Positions 15,583 to 22,247 of a stretch of 64,000 nt of DNA are shown in pieces (positions within the stretch are counted from its first letter, which is position 1; the number at the start of each line of letters is the position of its first letter). This stretch comes from Amycolatopsis anabasis. GTDB lineage: Bacteria; Actinomycetota; Actinomycetes; Mycobacteriales; Pseudonocardiaceae. Under the pieces are notes generated by a model that was not told where the DNA came from, did not search any database, and saw only the letters and a list, made by a program, of their open reading frames with translations. The stretch lies in NCBI RefSeq assembly GCF_009765355.1, contig NZ_VTHK01000007.1, positions 234,548 through 298,547 on the forward strand, given 5' to 3'. The position numbers and the translations under genes were made by a program.

Positions 15583-16005
15583 ATGGCCACCAACACCACC
15601 CGCAAGACCGCAGCCAAGACCGCCCCCAAGGCGGCCGACAACACCGGCAACACTACCCCGGCCAACGACGCGATGGCCGTAATCAACGACAACGCCAAGC
15701 GCGGCAACGGCGACCTCTACGGCCAGCTCGCGCAAGGCGCCACCGAGGCCGAGGCCATGCCGACCCCCACCAAGGGTAACGGCAAGCCGAACCCGCTGGC
15801 CGAACTGGTCCTGACCAGCTTCACCGAGAACAAGGTCTACTCGCTGCCCCCGGTGGAGTACGACGAGAAGACCGTGGCCCAGATCAAGGCTGCCGTTCGA
15901 CGGGCCGCCGCGAGCAAGGGACTCGGCGTGAACGTCCGCCACCAGGTCCAGGAGGACGGGCAGACCGTCATCTACTTGCAGGGCAAGAAGAAGTCCGTTC
16001 GCTAA
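15583..16005 (+). CDS. Cassette protein with disordered N-terminus
   Basis: 140 residues from ATG 15583, chosen because AAGGAGG lies 8 bases before it. The first about 30 residues are Thr/Lys/Ala-rich (MATNTTRKTAAKTAPKAADN). The folded part, from NPLAELVLTSFTENKVYSLP through VAQIKAAVRRAAASKGLGVN to DGQTVIYLQGKKKSVR, looks like a small DNA- or RNA-associated alpha/beta domain common in actinophages. Function unknown. It is expressed as its own unit between two terminators. Confidence 0.72.
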   Translation: MATNTTRKTAAKTAPKAADNTGNTTPANDAMAVINDNAKRGNGDLYGQLAQGATEAEAMPTPTKGNGKPNPLAELVLTSFTENKVYSLPPVEYDEKTVAQIKAAVRRAAASKGLGVNVRHQVQEDGQTVIYLQGKKKSVR

Positions 16006-16017
16006 TCCCTTGGGCCG

Positions 16018-16045
16018 AAGCCCCCACGGGCAACCGTGGGGGCTT
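16018..16045 (+). terminator. Hairpin terminator of cassette 2
   Basis: A perfect 12-base-pair stem, AAGCCCCCACGG (16018-16029) and CCGTGGGGGCTT (16034-16045), loop GCAA, followed by CACCT. It lies just after the cassette 2 stop. Confidence 0.85.
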
Positions 16046-16054
16046 CACCTTACG

Positions 16055-16185
16055 TGCCAACGATTCTCACGATCGGTGGCGTGGTCTACGGAACACGATT
16101 GGAACCGAATATCTCTGGTCCGACCGCGCCGAGAGAGCTGATCCTGGGATCACCAAGAAGGACCCGGACAGAACGGAACACCACA
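16055..16185 (+). promoter_or_regulatory. Leader of repeat family B, copy 1
   Basis: This leader shares TGCCAACGATTC, ACGGAACACGAT, GGAACCGAA and CTGGTCC blocks, in the same order, with the leader of the gene at 16884. It ends with GACCCGGACAG about 15 bases before the start codon. It lies between the cassette 2 terminator and a start codon, so it should hold the promoter. No -10/-35 pair is clear. Confidence 0.65.
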
Positions 16186-16698
16186 ATGAGCACCAGCACT
16201 ACGCAGGACGAGCCCCGCGACTTGAGCGCACTCTCGGACGAGAACCTGGTTTTCCTCGCCCGCGACTTCGTTGAAGTCATTGAAAACGGGATCGCGTACA
16301 ACAACCTGACCGTCGAGGAATCGGCGGCCCTGGCACGCGACTGCCTGGCCAATGTGGTCACCGAACTGCACTCTCGCGCACTGGAGATCGCACGGAACGA
16401 GCAGGACCCGCGCCGCCGCGACCAACAGGCATACGCGGCCGAGATCGTCTCCGGCGAGTGGGAGCAGGAGATCCCCGACGAAGACGGCACCGACGTGTGG
16501 TCTTTCTCCAGCGAATACGGAGACCGCGCCGAGGACTACTACGCCGAGGTAACCGGCCACGGCCCGTCCGAATGGGCCGTGGGCGAGTGCTTCCCGGCTG
16601 GTCGCCTGCTGGAGACCGGCAAGGCGGAAACGCTGAAGCAGGCACAGCACGACGCCGAACAGGCGTGGAAGCGAGCGGTACAGGACGACCTGAGCTGA
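16186..16698 (+). CDS. Cassette protein, paralogue A
   Basis: 170 residues. The N-terminal about 65 residues (LSDENLVFLARDFVEVIENG, IAYNNLTVEESAALARDCLA and NVVTELHSRALEIARNEQD) match the gene at 16884 closely, while the C-terminal parts differ. The C-terminal half is acidic with a DVWSFSSEYGDRAEDYYAEV segment. This is a duplicated N-terminal helical domain joined to a different tail. Function unknown. The leader is duplicated as well. Confidence 0.72.
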   Translation: MSTSTTQDEPRDLSALSDENLVFLARDFVEVIENGIAYNNLTVEESAALARDCLANVVTELHSRALEIARNEQDPRRRDQQAYAAEIVSGEWEQEIPDEDGTDVWSFSSEYGDRAEDYYAEVTGHGPSEWAVGECFPAGRLLETGKAETLKQAQHDAEQAWKRAVQDDLS

Positions 16699-16704
16699 TA
16701 CCCG

Positions 16705-16743
16705 ACGGAGGATCTCGCGCGCCCCGCGTGGGAGACCCTCCGT
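16705..16743 (+). terminator. Hairpin terminator of cassette 3
   Basis: A long stem starting ACGGAGG (16705-16711) with CCTCCGT (16737-16743) and further inner pairing TCTC/GAGA around a GC-rich loop, directly after the stop of the preceding gene. Confidence 0.65.
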
Positions 16744-16751
16744 TCGTTCCA

Positions 16752-16883
16752 TGCCAACGATTCCGTGCGCCGTCGCGTGGCCCACGGAACACGATCGGAA
16801 CCGAAGATCGCTGGTCCCGATCGCACCTAGGCGTCGAAGATTAAGGCACACAAGGAAAACGACCCGGACAGGAGATCGCTACC
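16752..16883 (+). promoter_or_regulatory. Leader of repeat family B, copy 2
   Basis: The same ordered blocks as copy 1 (TGCCAACGATTC at 16752-16763, then ACGGAACACGAT, GGAACCGAA, CTGGTCC), ending with GACCCGGACAGG about 14 bases before the ATG at 16884. Spacing between the blocks is nearly identical in both copies, which argues for selection or a recent shared origin. Confidence 0.65.
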
Positions 16884-17276
16884 ATGAACCCCGACGACAA
16901 CCCGTTAGCCAGCTTCACCACAGAGGGCCTGGCGCAGATGGCACGCGAGTACGCGACCGGCATCGAAAACGGGGTCGAGTACAACAACCTGAACGTCGCG
17001 GAGTCTGCACATCTGGCACGTGAGTGCCTGGCGTACATCGTCACCGAACTGCACCGTCGTGCACTGGAGAACGAGCGTGACGAGCAGGATCTTCGACACC
17101 GACTCACGATGGAGTCCACCGAGAACCTTCGACGTCTTGCCGATGCGGCTGACGCTACCGCGCACGAGGACGACCCCTGGCACTTCACGCGCCGAGTCCG
17201 GATCATTCGCGACGAGCTGCGCAGGCGGGACGACCGGTCGTTGCCGGTCACACACGACAGGTTCGAGGACCAGTGA
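16884..17276 (+). CDS. Cassette protein, paralogue B
   Basis: 130 residues. Residues of about 9-68 (FTTEGLAQMAREYATGIENG, VEYNNLNVAESAHLARECLA, YIVTELHRRALENERDEQD) align without gaps to the protein at 16186. The C-terminus (LTMESTENLRRLADAADATA and an Arg-rich helix) is unrelated. It overlaps the next gene by four bases (GTGA), so this unit has two genes. Function unknown. Confidence 0.72.
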   Translation: MNPDDNPLASFTTEGLAQMAREYATGIENGVEYNNLNVAESAHLARECLAYIVTELHRRALENERDEQDLRHRLTMESTENLRRLADAADATAHEDDPWHFTRRVRIIRDELRRRDDRSLPVTHDRFEDQ

Positions 17277-17542
17277 CCCGCCAACCACCCGAGGGCAAGC
17301 GGGAGCTGGCCGAGATGATCGCGCTGCGCGCGCGGGTGAACTGCCGGACCGCGCGCACCCTCCCGGACGACAGTAAGGCACCCGTTCCGGTCACCCGGCT
17401 CCGCCTCGAAGAGGTCGCCACCGAGTTCACCAACTCGCCCCGCTACCGCGACACCGAACTGCCCGCGCTGCGCACGATCATCACCGCGTGCAAACAGCAG
17501 GCCGCCGCCGCGCCCGACCTCGACATCCTCGACCTCAACTAG
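17273..17542 (+). CDS. Small cassette protein of unknown function
   Basis: 89 residues with a GTG start at 17273 overlapping the upstream stop. The sequence is mainly helical and charged (MTRQPPEGKRELAEMIALRA, then LRLEEVATEFTNSPRYRDTE). It is the second gene of the 16884 unit and ends before a strong terminator. No family is recognised. Confidence 0.65.
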   Translation: MTRQPPEGKRELAEMIALRARVNCRTARTLPDDSKAPVPVTRLRLEEVATEFTNSPRYRDTELPALRTIITACKQQAAAAPDLDILDLN

Positions 17543-17554
17543 CGACTGCTCCCC

Positions 17555-17585
17555 GGAAGCCCCCATGCCGAGCGTGGGGGCTTCC
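17555..17585 (+). terminator. Hairpin terminator of cassette 4
   Basis: A 14-base-pair stem with one G-U pair, GGAAGCCCCCATGC (17555-17568) and GCGTGGGGGCTTCC (17572-17585), loop CGA, followed by TTGCG. It lies 12 bases after the stop at 17542. Confidence 0.85.
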
Positions 17586-17797
17586 TTGCGTTCGAACGTC
17601 GGCCGGTCCGCCCGCACCGGCCGAGCGGGTCCCACCTTGCACGGCAGCTCGAGCACGAACTGAGTTGGCGAAACGCGGGACGCCACGAGGAACACCACCG
17701 GCGCGGTCTGGGGGCCGCGCGGCCCTCGTGATGGCGACCCCCTTGCCCCGCCGAGCTCGGCGACGTCGCCCGCGGGCGAGCCAAGGGCACCGCGATC
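17586..17797. other. Gene-free stretch between cassettes 4 and 5
   Basis: I see no supported gene here. It contains a perfect 9-base-pair hairpin, TCGGCCGGT (17599-17607) with ACCGGCCGA (17616-17624). The remainder is GC-rich without clear repeats until the family A leader begins at 17798. Confidence 0.5.
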
Positions 17798-17897
17798 AAG
17801 CACCCGTTCGGCTCCTGCTCTCGCGCGGCGCTGCGGGGAGATCCTTTAGGAGATCGGAAAGCCGATCGAGACCCGGACACAAACCCAGGAGGAAGTC
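17798..17897 (+). promoter_or_regulatory. Leader of repeat family A, copy 1
   Basis: Begins AAGCACCCG, then GGCTCCTGCTC, a GCGCTGCG block and GAGATCCTTTAGG, followed by a short hairpin GATCGG-AAAG-CCGATC (17852-17867) and GACCCGGACA, then AGGAGG before the ATG at 17898. Two more copies occur at 18273 and 18835 with the same order and spacing. The hairpin stem differs between copies but stays paired. Confidence 0.75.
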
Positions 17898-18179
17898 ATG
17901 GAAAACGCAACCGGCAACTACCAGGAATTCGACTACGACGCCTTCGAGCAGCAGCAGGCGGAACGCCGCAAGAAGAACGTCGCGAAGGCGATCGAACAGC
18001 TCCCAACCCTGATCGAGGAGGAAGGCGAGGTTGGTGTGTGGATGCGCTACCTGGAAGACGGCGAAGAACGCGAGGCCGCTGGCGAGGTGTTCGCACTCGG
18101 CGACGGCACCCTTAACTGCAAGTTCGACATGGAGGTTGACGTTCTCTTTGAGGACATCGTAGACATCACTCTCGACTGA
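17898..18179 (+). CDS. Small acidic cassette protein
   Basis: 93 residues, MENATGNYQEFDYDAFEQQQ and then a charged helix (AERRKKNVAKAIEQLPTLIE) and a strand-rich acidic end (DGTLNCKFDMEVDVLFEDIV). A strong AGGAGG precedes the start. No family is recognised. The very acidic surface is what one sees in DNA-mimic or inhibitor proteins, but that is speculation. Confidence 0.7.
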   Translation: MENATGNYQEFDYDAFEQQQAERRKKNVAKAIEQLPTLIEEEGEVGVWMRYLEDGEEREAAGEVFALGDGTLNCKFDMEVDVLFEDIVDITLD

Positions 18180-18192
18180 TTAGCAAGGCGTC

Positions 18193-18216
18193 ATCCCCAC
18201 GGGCATCCGTGGGGAT
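18193..18216 (+). terminator. Hairpin terminator of cassette 5
   Basis: A 10-base-pair stem, ATCCCCACGG (18193-18202) and CCGTGGGGAT (18207-18216), loop GCAT, followed by TTCCGTT. An outer AGCAA/TTGCT pairing extends it. Confidence 0.8.
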
Positions 18217-18272
18217 TTCCGTTGCTACCACCGTAGAAGACACCGACCCATGGCTACGCGACAACGACGGCT

Positions 18273-18375
18273 AAGCACCCGACTGGCTCCTGCTCCCGGG
18301 CGGCGCTACGCGGAGATCCTTTCCAGGACCGGTTAACCGGTCGAGACCCGGACAAGGACTGAAGGAGCTAGGCGC
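18273..18375 (+). promoter_or_regulatory. Leader of repeat family A, copy 2
   Basis: Starts AAGCACCCG and keeps GGCTCCTGCTC, GGCGCTACGCGGAGATCC and GACCCGGACAAGG. The hairpin here is GACCGG-TTAA-CCGGTC (18327-18342), with both arms changed relative to copies 1 and 3 at the same stem position. GAAGGAG precedes the ATG at 18376. Confidence 0.75.
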
Positions 18376-18789
18376 ATGTTGGAATTCATCTGGGACGGCG
18401 TGGTGCTTCCCGCGATCTACCAGTTGTACGAGTGGTGGAGCGTGATCACGTTCGGCAACAACCCGATCATCGGGTTCTCCTACGCGGGAGTCGCCATCGT
18501 CGTGATGGTGGCCGGTGTAATGTCGGGCAGACGCCAGAAGCGCAGCGTTGTTCTCTGCGAGAACGAACATGAGGACTGGGGGCCGAACGAAGGCTGCCGG
18601 GAGTTCATGACGAGTCCGGCGGCGATCCTTCCGTGCACTGGCCAAGCGATAGCGGTATTTACCCCCGTGCCGAACCTGTACGACCCGGAACCGACGCCGA
18701 TGCGGCTGTGCGCGTATTGCGCAGAAGAGGTTGCACGCGAGATCGAAATGGTGCAGTACCCGATCGGCACGCTGGAGTACGACCGGTGA
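18376..18789 (+). CDS. Membrane cassette protein with cysteine-rich soluble part
   Basis: 137 residues. An amphipathic and hydrophobic N-terminus (MLEFIWDGVVLPAIYQLYEW) is followed by a clear transmembrane helix, FSYAGVAIVVMVAGVMSG (about residues 34-51). The soluble part has scattered cysteines (VLCENEHEDW, NEGCREF, LPCTGQ and LCAYCAEEV), the last as CxxC, suggesting metal binding. As an independently expressed membrane protein in a lysogen it could act in superinfection exclusion. That is inference. Confidence 0.7.
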   Translation: MLEFIWDGVVLPAIYQLYEWWSVITFGNNPIIGFSYAGVAIVVMVAGVMSGRRQKRSVVLCENEHEDWGPNEGCREFMTSPAAILPCTGQAIAVFTPVPNLYDPEPTPMRLCAYCAEEVAREIEMVQYPIGTLEYDR

Positions 18790-18800
18790 CGTGACGATCG

Positions 18801-18833
18801 AGCTCCCGGCTTCGGCCGGGGGCTTTCTTTTTG
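18801..18833 (+). terminator. Rho-independent terminator of cassette 6
   Basis: AGCTCCCGGC (18801-18810), loop TTCG, GCCGGGGGCT (18815-18824), then TTCTTTTTGT. This is the most canonical terminator in the window, with a UUCG tetraloop and U tract. The next family A leader starts right behind it. Confidence 0.9.
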
Positions 18834-18834
18834 T

Positions 18835-18935
18835 AAGCACCCGTTTGTCTCCTGCTCGCGTCTCGTGCTGCGCGTAGATCCTTTAGGGGATCGGCCACCG
18901 CCGATCATGACCCGGACAAGGTGAGAGGACCCCTA
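18835..18935 (+). promoter_or_regulatory. Leader of repeat family A, copy 3
   Basis: Starts AAGCACCCG and keeps TGTCTCCTGCTCGCG, GTGCTGCGCGTAGATCCTTT and GACCCGGACAAGG. The hairpin is GATCGG (18889-18894) with CCGATC (18901-18906) and a six-base loop. The ATG at 18936 follows a short GAGAGGA ribosome-binding site. Confidence 0.75.
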
Positions 18936-19289
18936 ATGACGAAGCCGGTGAAGCTCAGCAACCGCAAGCACGGCCTGTACTCGTGGAGCAATGAACGCGA
19001 CCCGTTGTCGAACGAGTGGCTTTCGGCCAACGTGTTCCGCGAGCAAGGGAAGTGGTGTGTGCGGTTCTTCGCTGCTCGACAGCACGCGAGCGTCTGGGAC
19101 GAGCAGGGCGTGTGGACTCTACGCATGGTGCGGTACCTGCTCGGATACGTGGCCGAGCACTACGAGCCGGGCGACCGCGCCGACTGGCCGTCGTTGAGGT
19201 ACCACGTGAAGGGGCTGGCGCGCGAGGCGTGGCTGGCGGCGGCGGACGAGGAGATCGACCGCCATAGCCCGGCCAAGACGGACGGGTAA
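18936..19289 (+). CDS. Cassette protein of unknown function
   Basis: 117 residues: MTKPVKLSNRKHGLYSWSNE, then RDPLSNEWLSANVFREQGKW, CVRFFAARQHASVWDEQGVW and helices to the end. The pattern of conserved-looking Trp and Arg suggests a small folded alpha/beta protein. No family is recognised. It is the last plus-strand cassette and converges on the holin gene. Confidence 0.68.
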   Translation: MTKPVKLSNRKHGLYSWSNERDPLSNEWLSANVFREQGKWCVRFFAARQHASVWDEQGVWTLRMVRYLLGYVAEHYEPGDRADWPSLRYHVKGLAREAWLAAADEEIDRHSPAKTDG

Positions 19290-19304
19290 CTCGCGCCTGC
19301 TGGA

Positions 19305-19517
19305 CTAGCCCCTGGCTTCCGGCGGGTCAGGGGCTTCTCCGTGTCCGCGCCGGGCTGGTGACAGGTATCCGGCGAGCGCGGACACCACGACGGTGACGGC
19401 CGAGGCGACAACCGGCGGCATGTCCACGTGCACGAGGCTGAGCATCCACACGAGGATGACCGCGACAGCACCGGCCACGCTGGTCACCGCGACCGTGGTG
19501 TCATTGCTTGGTTTCAT
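19305..19517 (-). CDS. Holin-like membrane protein
   Basis: 70 residues from ATG 19517. There are two predicted transmembrane helices, about residues 7-25 (VAVTSVAGAVAVILVWMLSL) and 32-49 (PPVVASAVTVVVSALAGYLS), with a short charged tail. Size and the second-helix ending 'AGYLSP' resemble the r1t-type holins of actinophages. Holins time lysis by opening the membrane to the endolysin. The endolysin is not in the window. It overlaps the HNH gene end by 17 bases. Confidence 0.6.
   Translation of the reverse strand: MKPSNDTTVAVTSVAGAVAVILVWMLSLVHVDMPPVVASAVTVVVSALAGYLSPARRGHGEAPDPPEARG
19308..19336. terminator. Hairpin between convergent cassette and holin genes
   Basis: AGCCCCTG (19308-19315) pairs with CAGGGGCT (19329-19336). 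It lies inside the last codons of the minus-strand holin gene and 19 bases after the plus-strand stop, so it can end plus-strand transcription. Confidence 0.5.
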
Positions 19518-19944
19518 CGGCGCGCCTCCCGTCGACCCTTCCGTTAAAAGCTTCCGCATTCTTCTGTCGGCCAGCGAGTTTTATAGCCGCCTGGTTCCAA
19601 CCGCCAGGAGTAGTCAGCGCGGTGTGCCTGTCGTGGCAGGACTTGCAAAGCGGCCGGAGCCGGTGCCAGGCGTCGGGATCGGGGACTCCGCGGGCGATCA
19701 AGGATCGGCGGGTTTCGGGGTGGTGGTCGGCCACTGTGGCTGGCCGGTGGCAGAGGACGCAGAGCCGGTGCTCTCGGAGGTAGGTGGCGCTGGACTGCTG
19801 CCAGTCGTAGCCGTAGCCGCGCTGGGCGGCGGTTCCCCGGCGGCGGTCGGAGTCGCGGCGTTGCTCGGGTCGGCAGGTCGGGCATGGGCCGGGCGGGATT
19901 GTGCGGCGACAGGTGGAACAGATGCGCGGCGGTTTGCTGGGCAT
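19501..19944 (-). CDS. HNH endonuclease
   Basis: 147 residues from ATG 19944. Two N-terminal CxxC knuckles (ICSTCRRT, PCPTCRPE) precede the HNH core: RGYGYDWQQSSATYLREHRL, CVLCHRPATVADHHPETRRS, LRPLCKSCHDRHTA. The DHHPE histidines and the closing CKSCHD are the metal site. Phage HNH enzymes of this type usually sit beside terminase genes and aid packaging cleavage. Here the gene is 8 kb away from the terminase, separated by the dpd operon and the cassettes. Confidence 0.9.
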   Translation of the reverse strand: MPSKPPRICSTCRRTIPPGPCPTCRPEQRRDSDRRRGTAAQRGYGYDWQQSSATYLREHRLCVLCHRPATVADHHPETRRSLIARGVPDPDAWHRLRPLCKSCHDRHTALTTPGGWNQAAIKLAGRQKNAEAFNGRVDGRRADETKQ

Positions 19945-20129
19945 TAGACTTCGGTCGTCGTCGGTGTCGCTGTTCCGGAGAAGCCGCATCGGCGTGGTGG
20001 CCGCGCGCCTGGCGCGGCGGTATGCCGCTCCTCAGCGGGAGCTGGAACGAGGCCGGATCGTTTTCGGCACTAGGGAAACCCTCGGGGTGTTGGCCTTCGT
20101 ACGGGGCCAACGTTCCGGGGTTTTCTTAG

Positions 20130-20236
20130 GTGGCGGGGGCTGCACACCCGTCCGGTTTCCCGGCCGGGTTCGGTCAGGGTTCTCACGCTGACGACGTGGT
20201 TTCAACGAACCGAACTCCTGGTGCAGCCCCCGCCAC
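20130..20236. repeat. Long inverted repeat, possible structured RNA
   Basis: GTGGCGGGGGCTGCAC (20130-20145) and its exact reverse complement at 20221-20236 flank 75 bases. Nested inside, GTTCGGT and ACCGAAC can also pair. The 417 bases from 19945 to 20361 hold no supported gene. On the minus strand the element lies in the leader of the HNH-holin genes. Confidence 0.65.
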
Positions 20237-20274
20237 GGTTGCGGCCCCTGGTCGTGTGCCCGGGTCCGCAGGGG

Positions 20275-20316
20275 GCAAGCATCCCGTCTGGCCCGTGCAG
20301 ACAGACGGGTGCTTGC
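20275..20316. repeat. Second inverted repeat in the HNH leader region
   Basis: GCAAGC-ATCCCGTCTG (20275-20290) pairs with CAGACGGGT-GCTTGC (20302-20316) with one bulge, giving a stem of about 15 base pairs. Read on the minus strand it starts AAGCACCCGTCTGTCT, which resembles the start of the family A leaders, and a GGACCCGGGCA follows. It may terminate the upstream early operon and/or be a related leader. Confidence 0.6.
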
Positions 20317-20361
20317 TGCGGAAGCTAGTACAGTCACGCGTTTGCGAACAACTGACGCAGG

Positions 20362-20748
20362 TCAGGATTCCTTTGTCGTATCTGGGTTTGCGGTCGTCTT
20401 GGTTCGTCGGCGTCGGCGACCGGCATGGTAGGCGAGCACGTCGGCGACCCGGAACCTAACACCGTCCACAGTGTTCTTTGCCGGTAAACCTCGGCGCCGC
20501 CATTGCCGGACCGTGCCCGGTTGCACGTCGCACATCTCGGCCACCTCGGCGGCGTCGAGCAAGTCGTCCTGCCCGAACGTCAGCGGCTTCGGAACCGCCC
20601 AGCTCTGCCCGAGATCCCGGCACCGGTTATCCAGCTCGGCGCACGCCTCGGGGTCGGCCAGCATCAGCGCCTCCCGGTAGGTGCGGGCGACCCGGCGAGC
20701 CCGATCGAGCGGGCTGTCGCCAGGCCACGGCCACCGATCCCGGGTCAT
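20362..20748 (-). CDS. MerR/excisionase-type HTH protein
   Basis: 128 residues from ATG 20748, overlapping the upstream stop by four bases. The C-terminal half is a winged HTH: LLDAAEVAEMCDVQPGTVRQ, WRRRGLPAKNTVDGVRFRVA and DVLAYHAGRRRRRTK, the pattern of MerR-like and excisionase/AlpA DNA-binding proteins. The N-terminal helix (RDRWPWPGDSPLDRARRVAR) is frequent in actinophage homologues. It is last in the early operon. It could be an excisionase or a late-gene activator. Confidence 0.75.
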   Translation of the reverse strand: MTRDRWPWPGDSPLDRARRVARTYREALMLADPEACAELDNRCRDLGQSWAVPKPLTFGQDDLLDAAEVAEMCDVQPGTVRQWRRRGLPAKNTVDGVRFRVADVLAYHAGRRRRRTKTTANPDTTKES

Positions 20749-21470
20749 GCGGCACGTTCCACCCTGGCCAGCAGCGTGCACGAGCGCTCGTATTCGTCCT
20801 GCGTGTAGCGCTGGGCGCAAGCGCGGCATTCGATGGTTTCGTCGCCGTCCTCCCGGATCAGCGCCATGTGATCGCAGTTCGGGCAAGGCACGGGCAGGTG
20901 GTTGACCAGCCGCCGCTGCCCGGTCAGGGCACGGGCACGATAGTGCAGGTCGAGCAGGACGAGCGCACCGTCCAGCCCGTCCCGATCGAGGGTGGTCCAG
21001 CAGTCGAAGACCCAACCGGTGTGGACGACGTTGCGCAGGGCGAGGAACGCGGACAGGCCACCGGTCAGCACATGCTTGGCCCGCTCCAGCACGACGCCGG
21101 GGCGGCTGCGTTGGGTCTTCTGCGTGTCCCACCAGACACCGAGCACCTCGGCCGTGGATTCGGCCCAGCACTGCGCCTCGTGCAGCAGCTCGGCCTGCAC
21201 GGAGGCGATGGTCAGGGAGATCGGGACCGGCAGCTCGGGGGTTCCCGCGACGAGCTGGCGGAGCCCATCGCGGGTTCCGGCGATCGTGGTTTCGAGGTCC
21301 AGATAGTCCCGGGGCATGTCCACAATGGCTTGACGTAGATGCCGGGTGCAGGCGTCGCACAAGCCTTCGGCGGCGTTGATCGGCGCGCCCCGCTTGATCG
21401 TCGGGTAGTCCGGATCAGTCTCATGGTGCGTGCAGCGAGAACCGCGGTAGCAGCGGTGGAGTTCAGGCAT
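20745..21470 (-). CDS. Actinophage conserved protein with two zinc knuckles
   Basis: 241 residues. The N-terminus has cysteines and histidines (RCYRGSRCTHHETD, then GLCDACTRHL), the middle is helical, and the C-terminus has a zinc ribbon (VPCPNCDHMALIREDGDETI then ECRACAQRYTQDEYE). Proteins with this make-up are common in early regions of actinophages, next to the HTH gene as here. Metal binding is clear from the motifs. The role is unknown and may be transcriptional. Confidence 0.7.
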   Translation of the reverse strand: MPELHRCYRGSRCTHHETDPDYPTIKRGAPINAAEGLCDACTRHLRQAIVDMPRDYLDLETTIAGTRDGLRQLVAGTPELPVPISLTIASVQAELLHEAQCWAESTAEVLGVWWDTQKTQRSRPGVVLERAKHVLTGGLSAFLALRNVVHTGWVFDCWTTLDRDGLDGALVLLDLHYRARALTGQRRLVNHLPVPCPNCDHMALIREDGDETIECRACAQRYTQDEYERSCTLLARVERAA

Positions 21471-21711
21471 GGTTGGTTTCCGGTCTGGTTTCGTGGGCGG
21501 CGAGCAGGGCGAGGGCGAGTTTGTGGGCGAGGTCGCCGCGTAGCGGGATGACCGTGTAGCCGATGAGGAGTCCGACCTCGCTGGCCAGGTCCTCTACGGG
21601 CGGTATCCAGGCGACACCGAGGGGGCCGTGGACCTGCCAGACCTTCGAGTCGCCGTCGACGGCGGTCATGCTGGGGGCGGGGAGTTCTTCGGTGGTGACG
21701 ATCAGGTGCAC
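21463..21711 (-). CDS. Small early protein of unknown function
   Basis: 82 residues with a GTG start at 21711 (MHLIVTTEELPAPSMTAVDG). It is beta-rich, then LGVAWIPPVEDLASEVGLLI and a helical end. It overlaps both neighbours by 8-10 bases. No family is recognised. Confidence 0.6.
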   Translation of the reverse strand: MHLIVTTEELPAPSMTAVDGDSKVWQVHGPLGVAWIPPVEDLASEVGLLIGYTVIPLRGDLAHKLALALLAAHETRPETNHA

Positions 21712-22247
21712 GGGCTCTCCTCGGGGGTGGTGTCGGTTGTGGCTGGTGCGCCGTAGCCGGCCGCGTTCAGCAGGGTCACCACGTCGCGCAGCAGCAGGCG
21801 GACGGGCACGTTGAGGTCCGGTCCGGAGGCGGTCAGGACGTCGGGGTACCGGGCGTTTTCGACGAGGTTGTACAGGTCGCCCGCGGGCATCCAGGCCCAC
21901 CAGCGCCCGGGGTTGGTCTTGCCTGCTCGGCGTTCGACGGCGATGCCGTAGTCGGCGCCGCTGGCGACGGCCTGGTCAGCGGTTTCGGCGAGCACGTCGA
22001 GGACACGGTGGTCGGTGAAGTCCCCGGCGGAGGTCTTCACCTGCCAGCAGAGTCCGGGGGTGCCGTCGATGTCGCCACGGTCGCGGGATGCGCGGTCGCC
22101 GGTTTTCCAGCCGGTGCGGACCATGCGCTGCGCGTCGGGCCAGCCGTGCTCACGCAGGTAGCGGGCGACGGCTCGCTCGGCCTCCTTGCCTTTGTTGTTG
22201 GCGGCCCGGCCGATGTCGGCACGGGTGCGGCGGTCCAGGCTCGTCAT
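21702..22247 (-). CDS. Holliday junction resolvase-like nuclease (PD-(D/E)XK)
   Basis: 181 residues. The core motifs NNKGKEAERAVARYLREHGW, AQRMVRTG, DRGDIDGTPGLCWQVKTSAG form an E...D...QVK nuclease site like archaeal Hjc and phage resolvases. It probably resolves replication or recombination branches before packaging. It lies in the early operon with RecT and exonuclease and overlaps its neighbours. The alternative is a VRR-NUC-type nuclease of similar function. Confidence 0.75.
   Translation of the reverse strand: MTSLDRRTRADIGRAANNKGKEAERAVARYLREHGWPDAQRMVRTGWKTGDRASRDRGDIDGTPGLCWQVKTSAGDFTDHRVLDVLAETADQAVASGADYGIAVERRAGKTNPGRWWAWMPAGDLYNLVENARYPDVLTASGPDLNVPVRLLLRDVVTLLNAAGYGAPATTDTTPEESPCT

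Noticed and set aside
15174..19289. CRISPR-like array in the repeated leader region
   Set aside because: The repeats are about 100 bases long, lie before start codons and are separated by genes, not spacers.
20362..21360. Longer HTH protein starting far upstream of 20748
   Set aside because: The extension lies antiphase to the zinc-knuckle gene and has shadow composition. ATG 20748 overlaps the upstream stop by four bases as in the rest of the operon.
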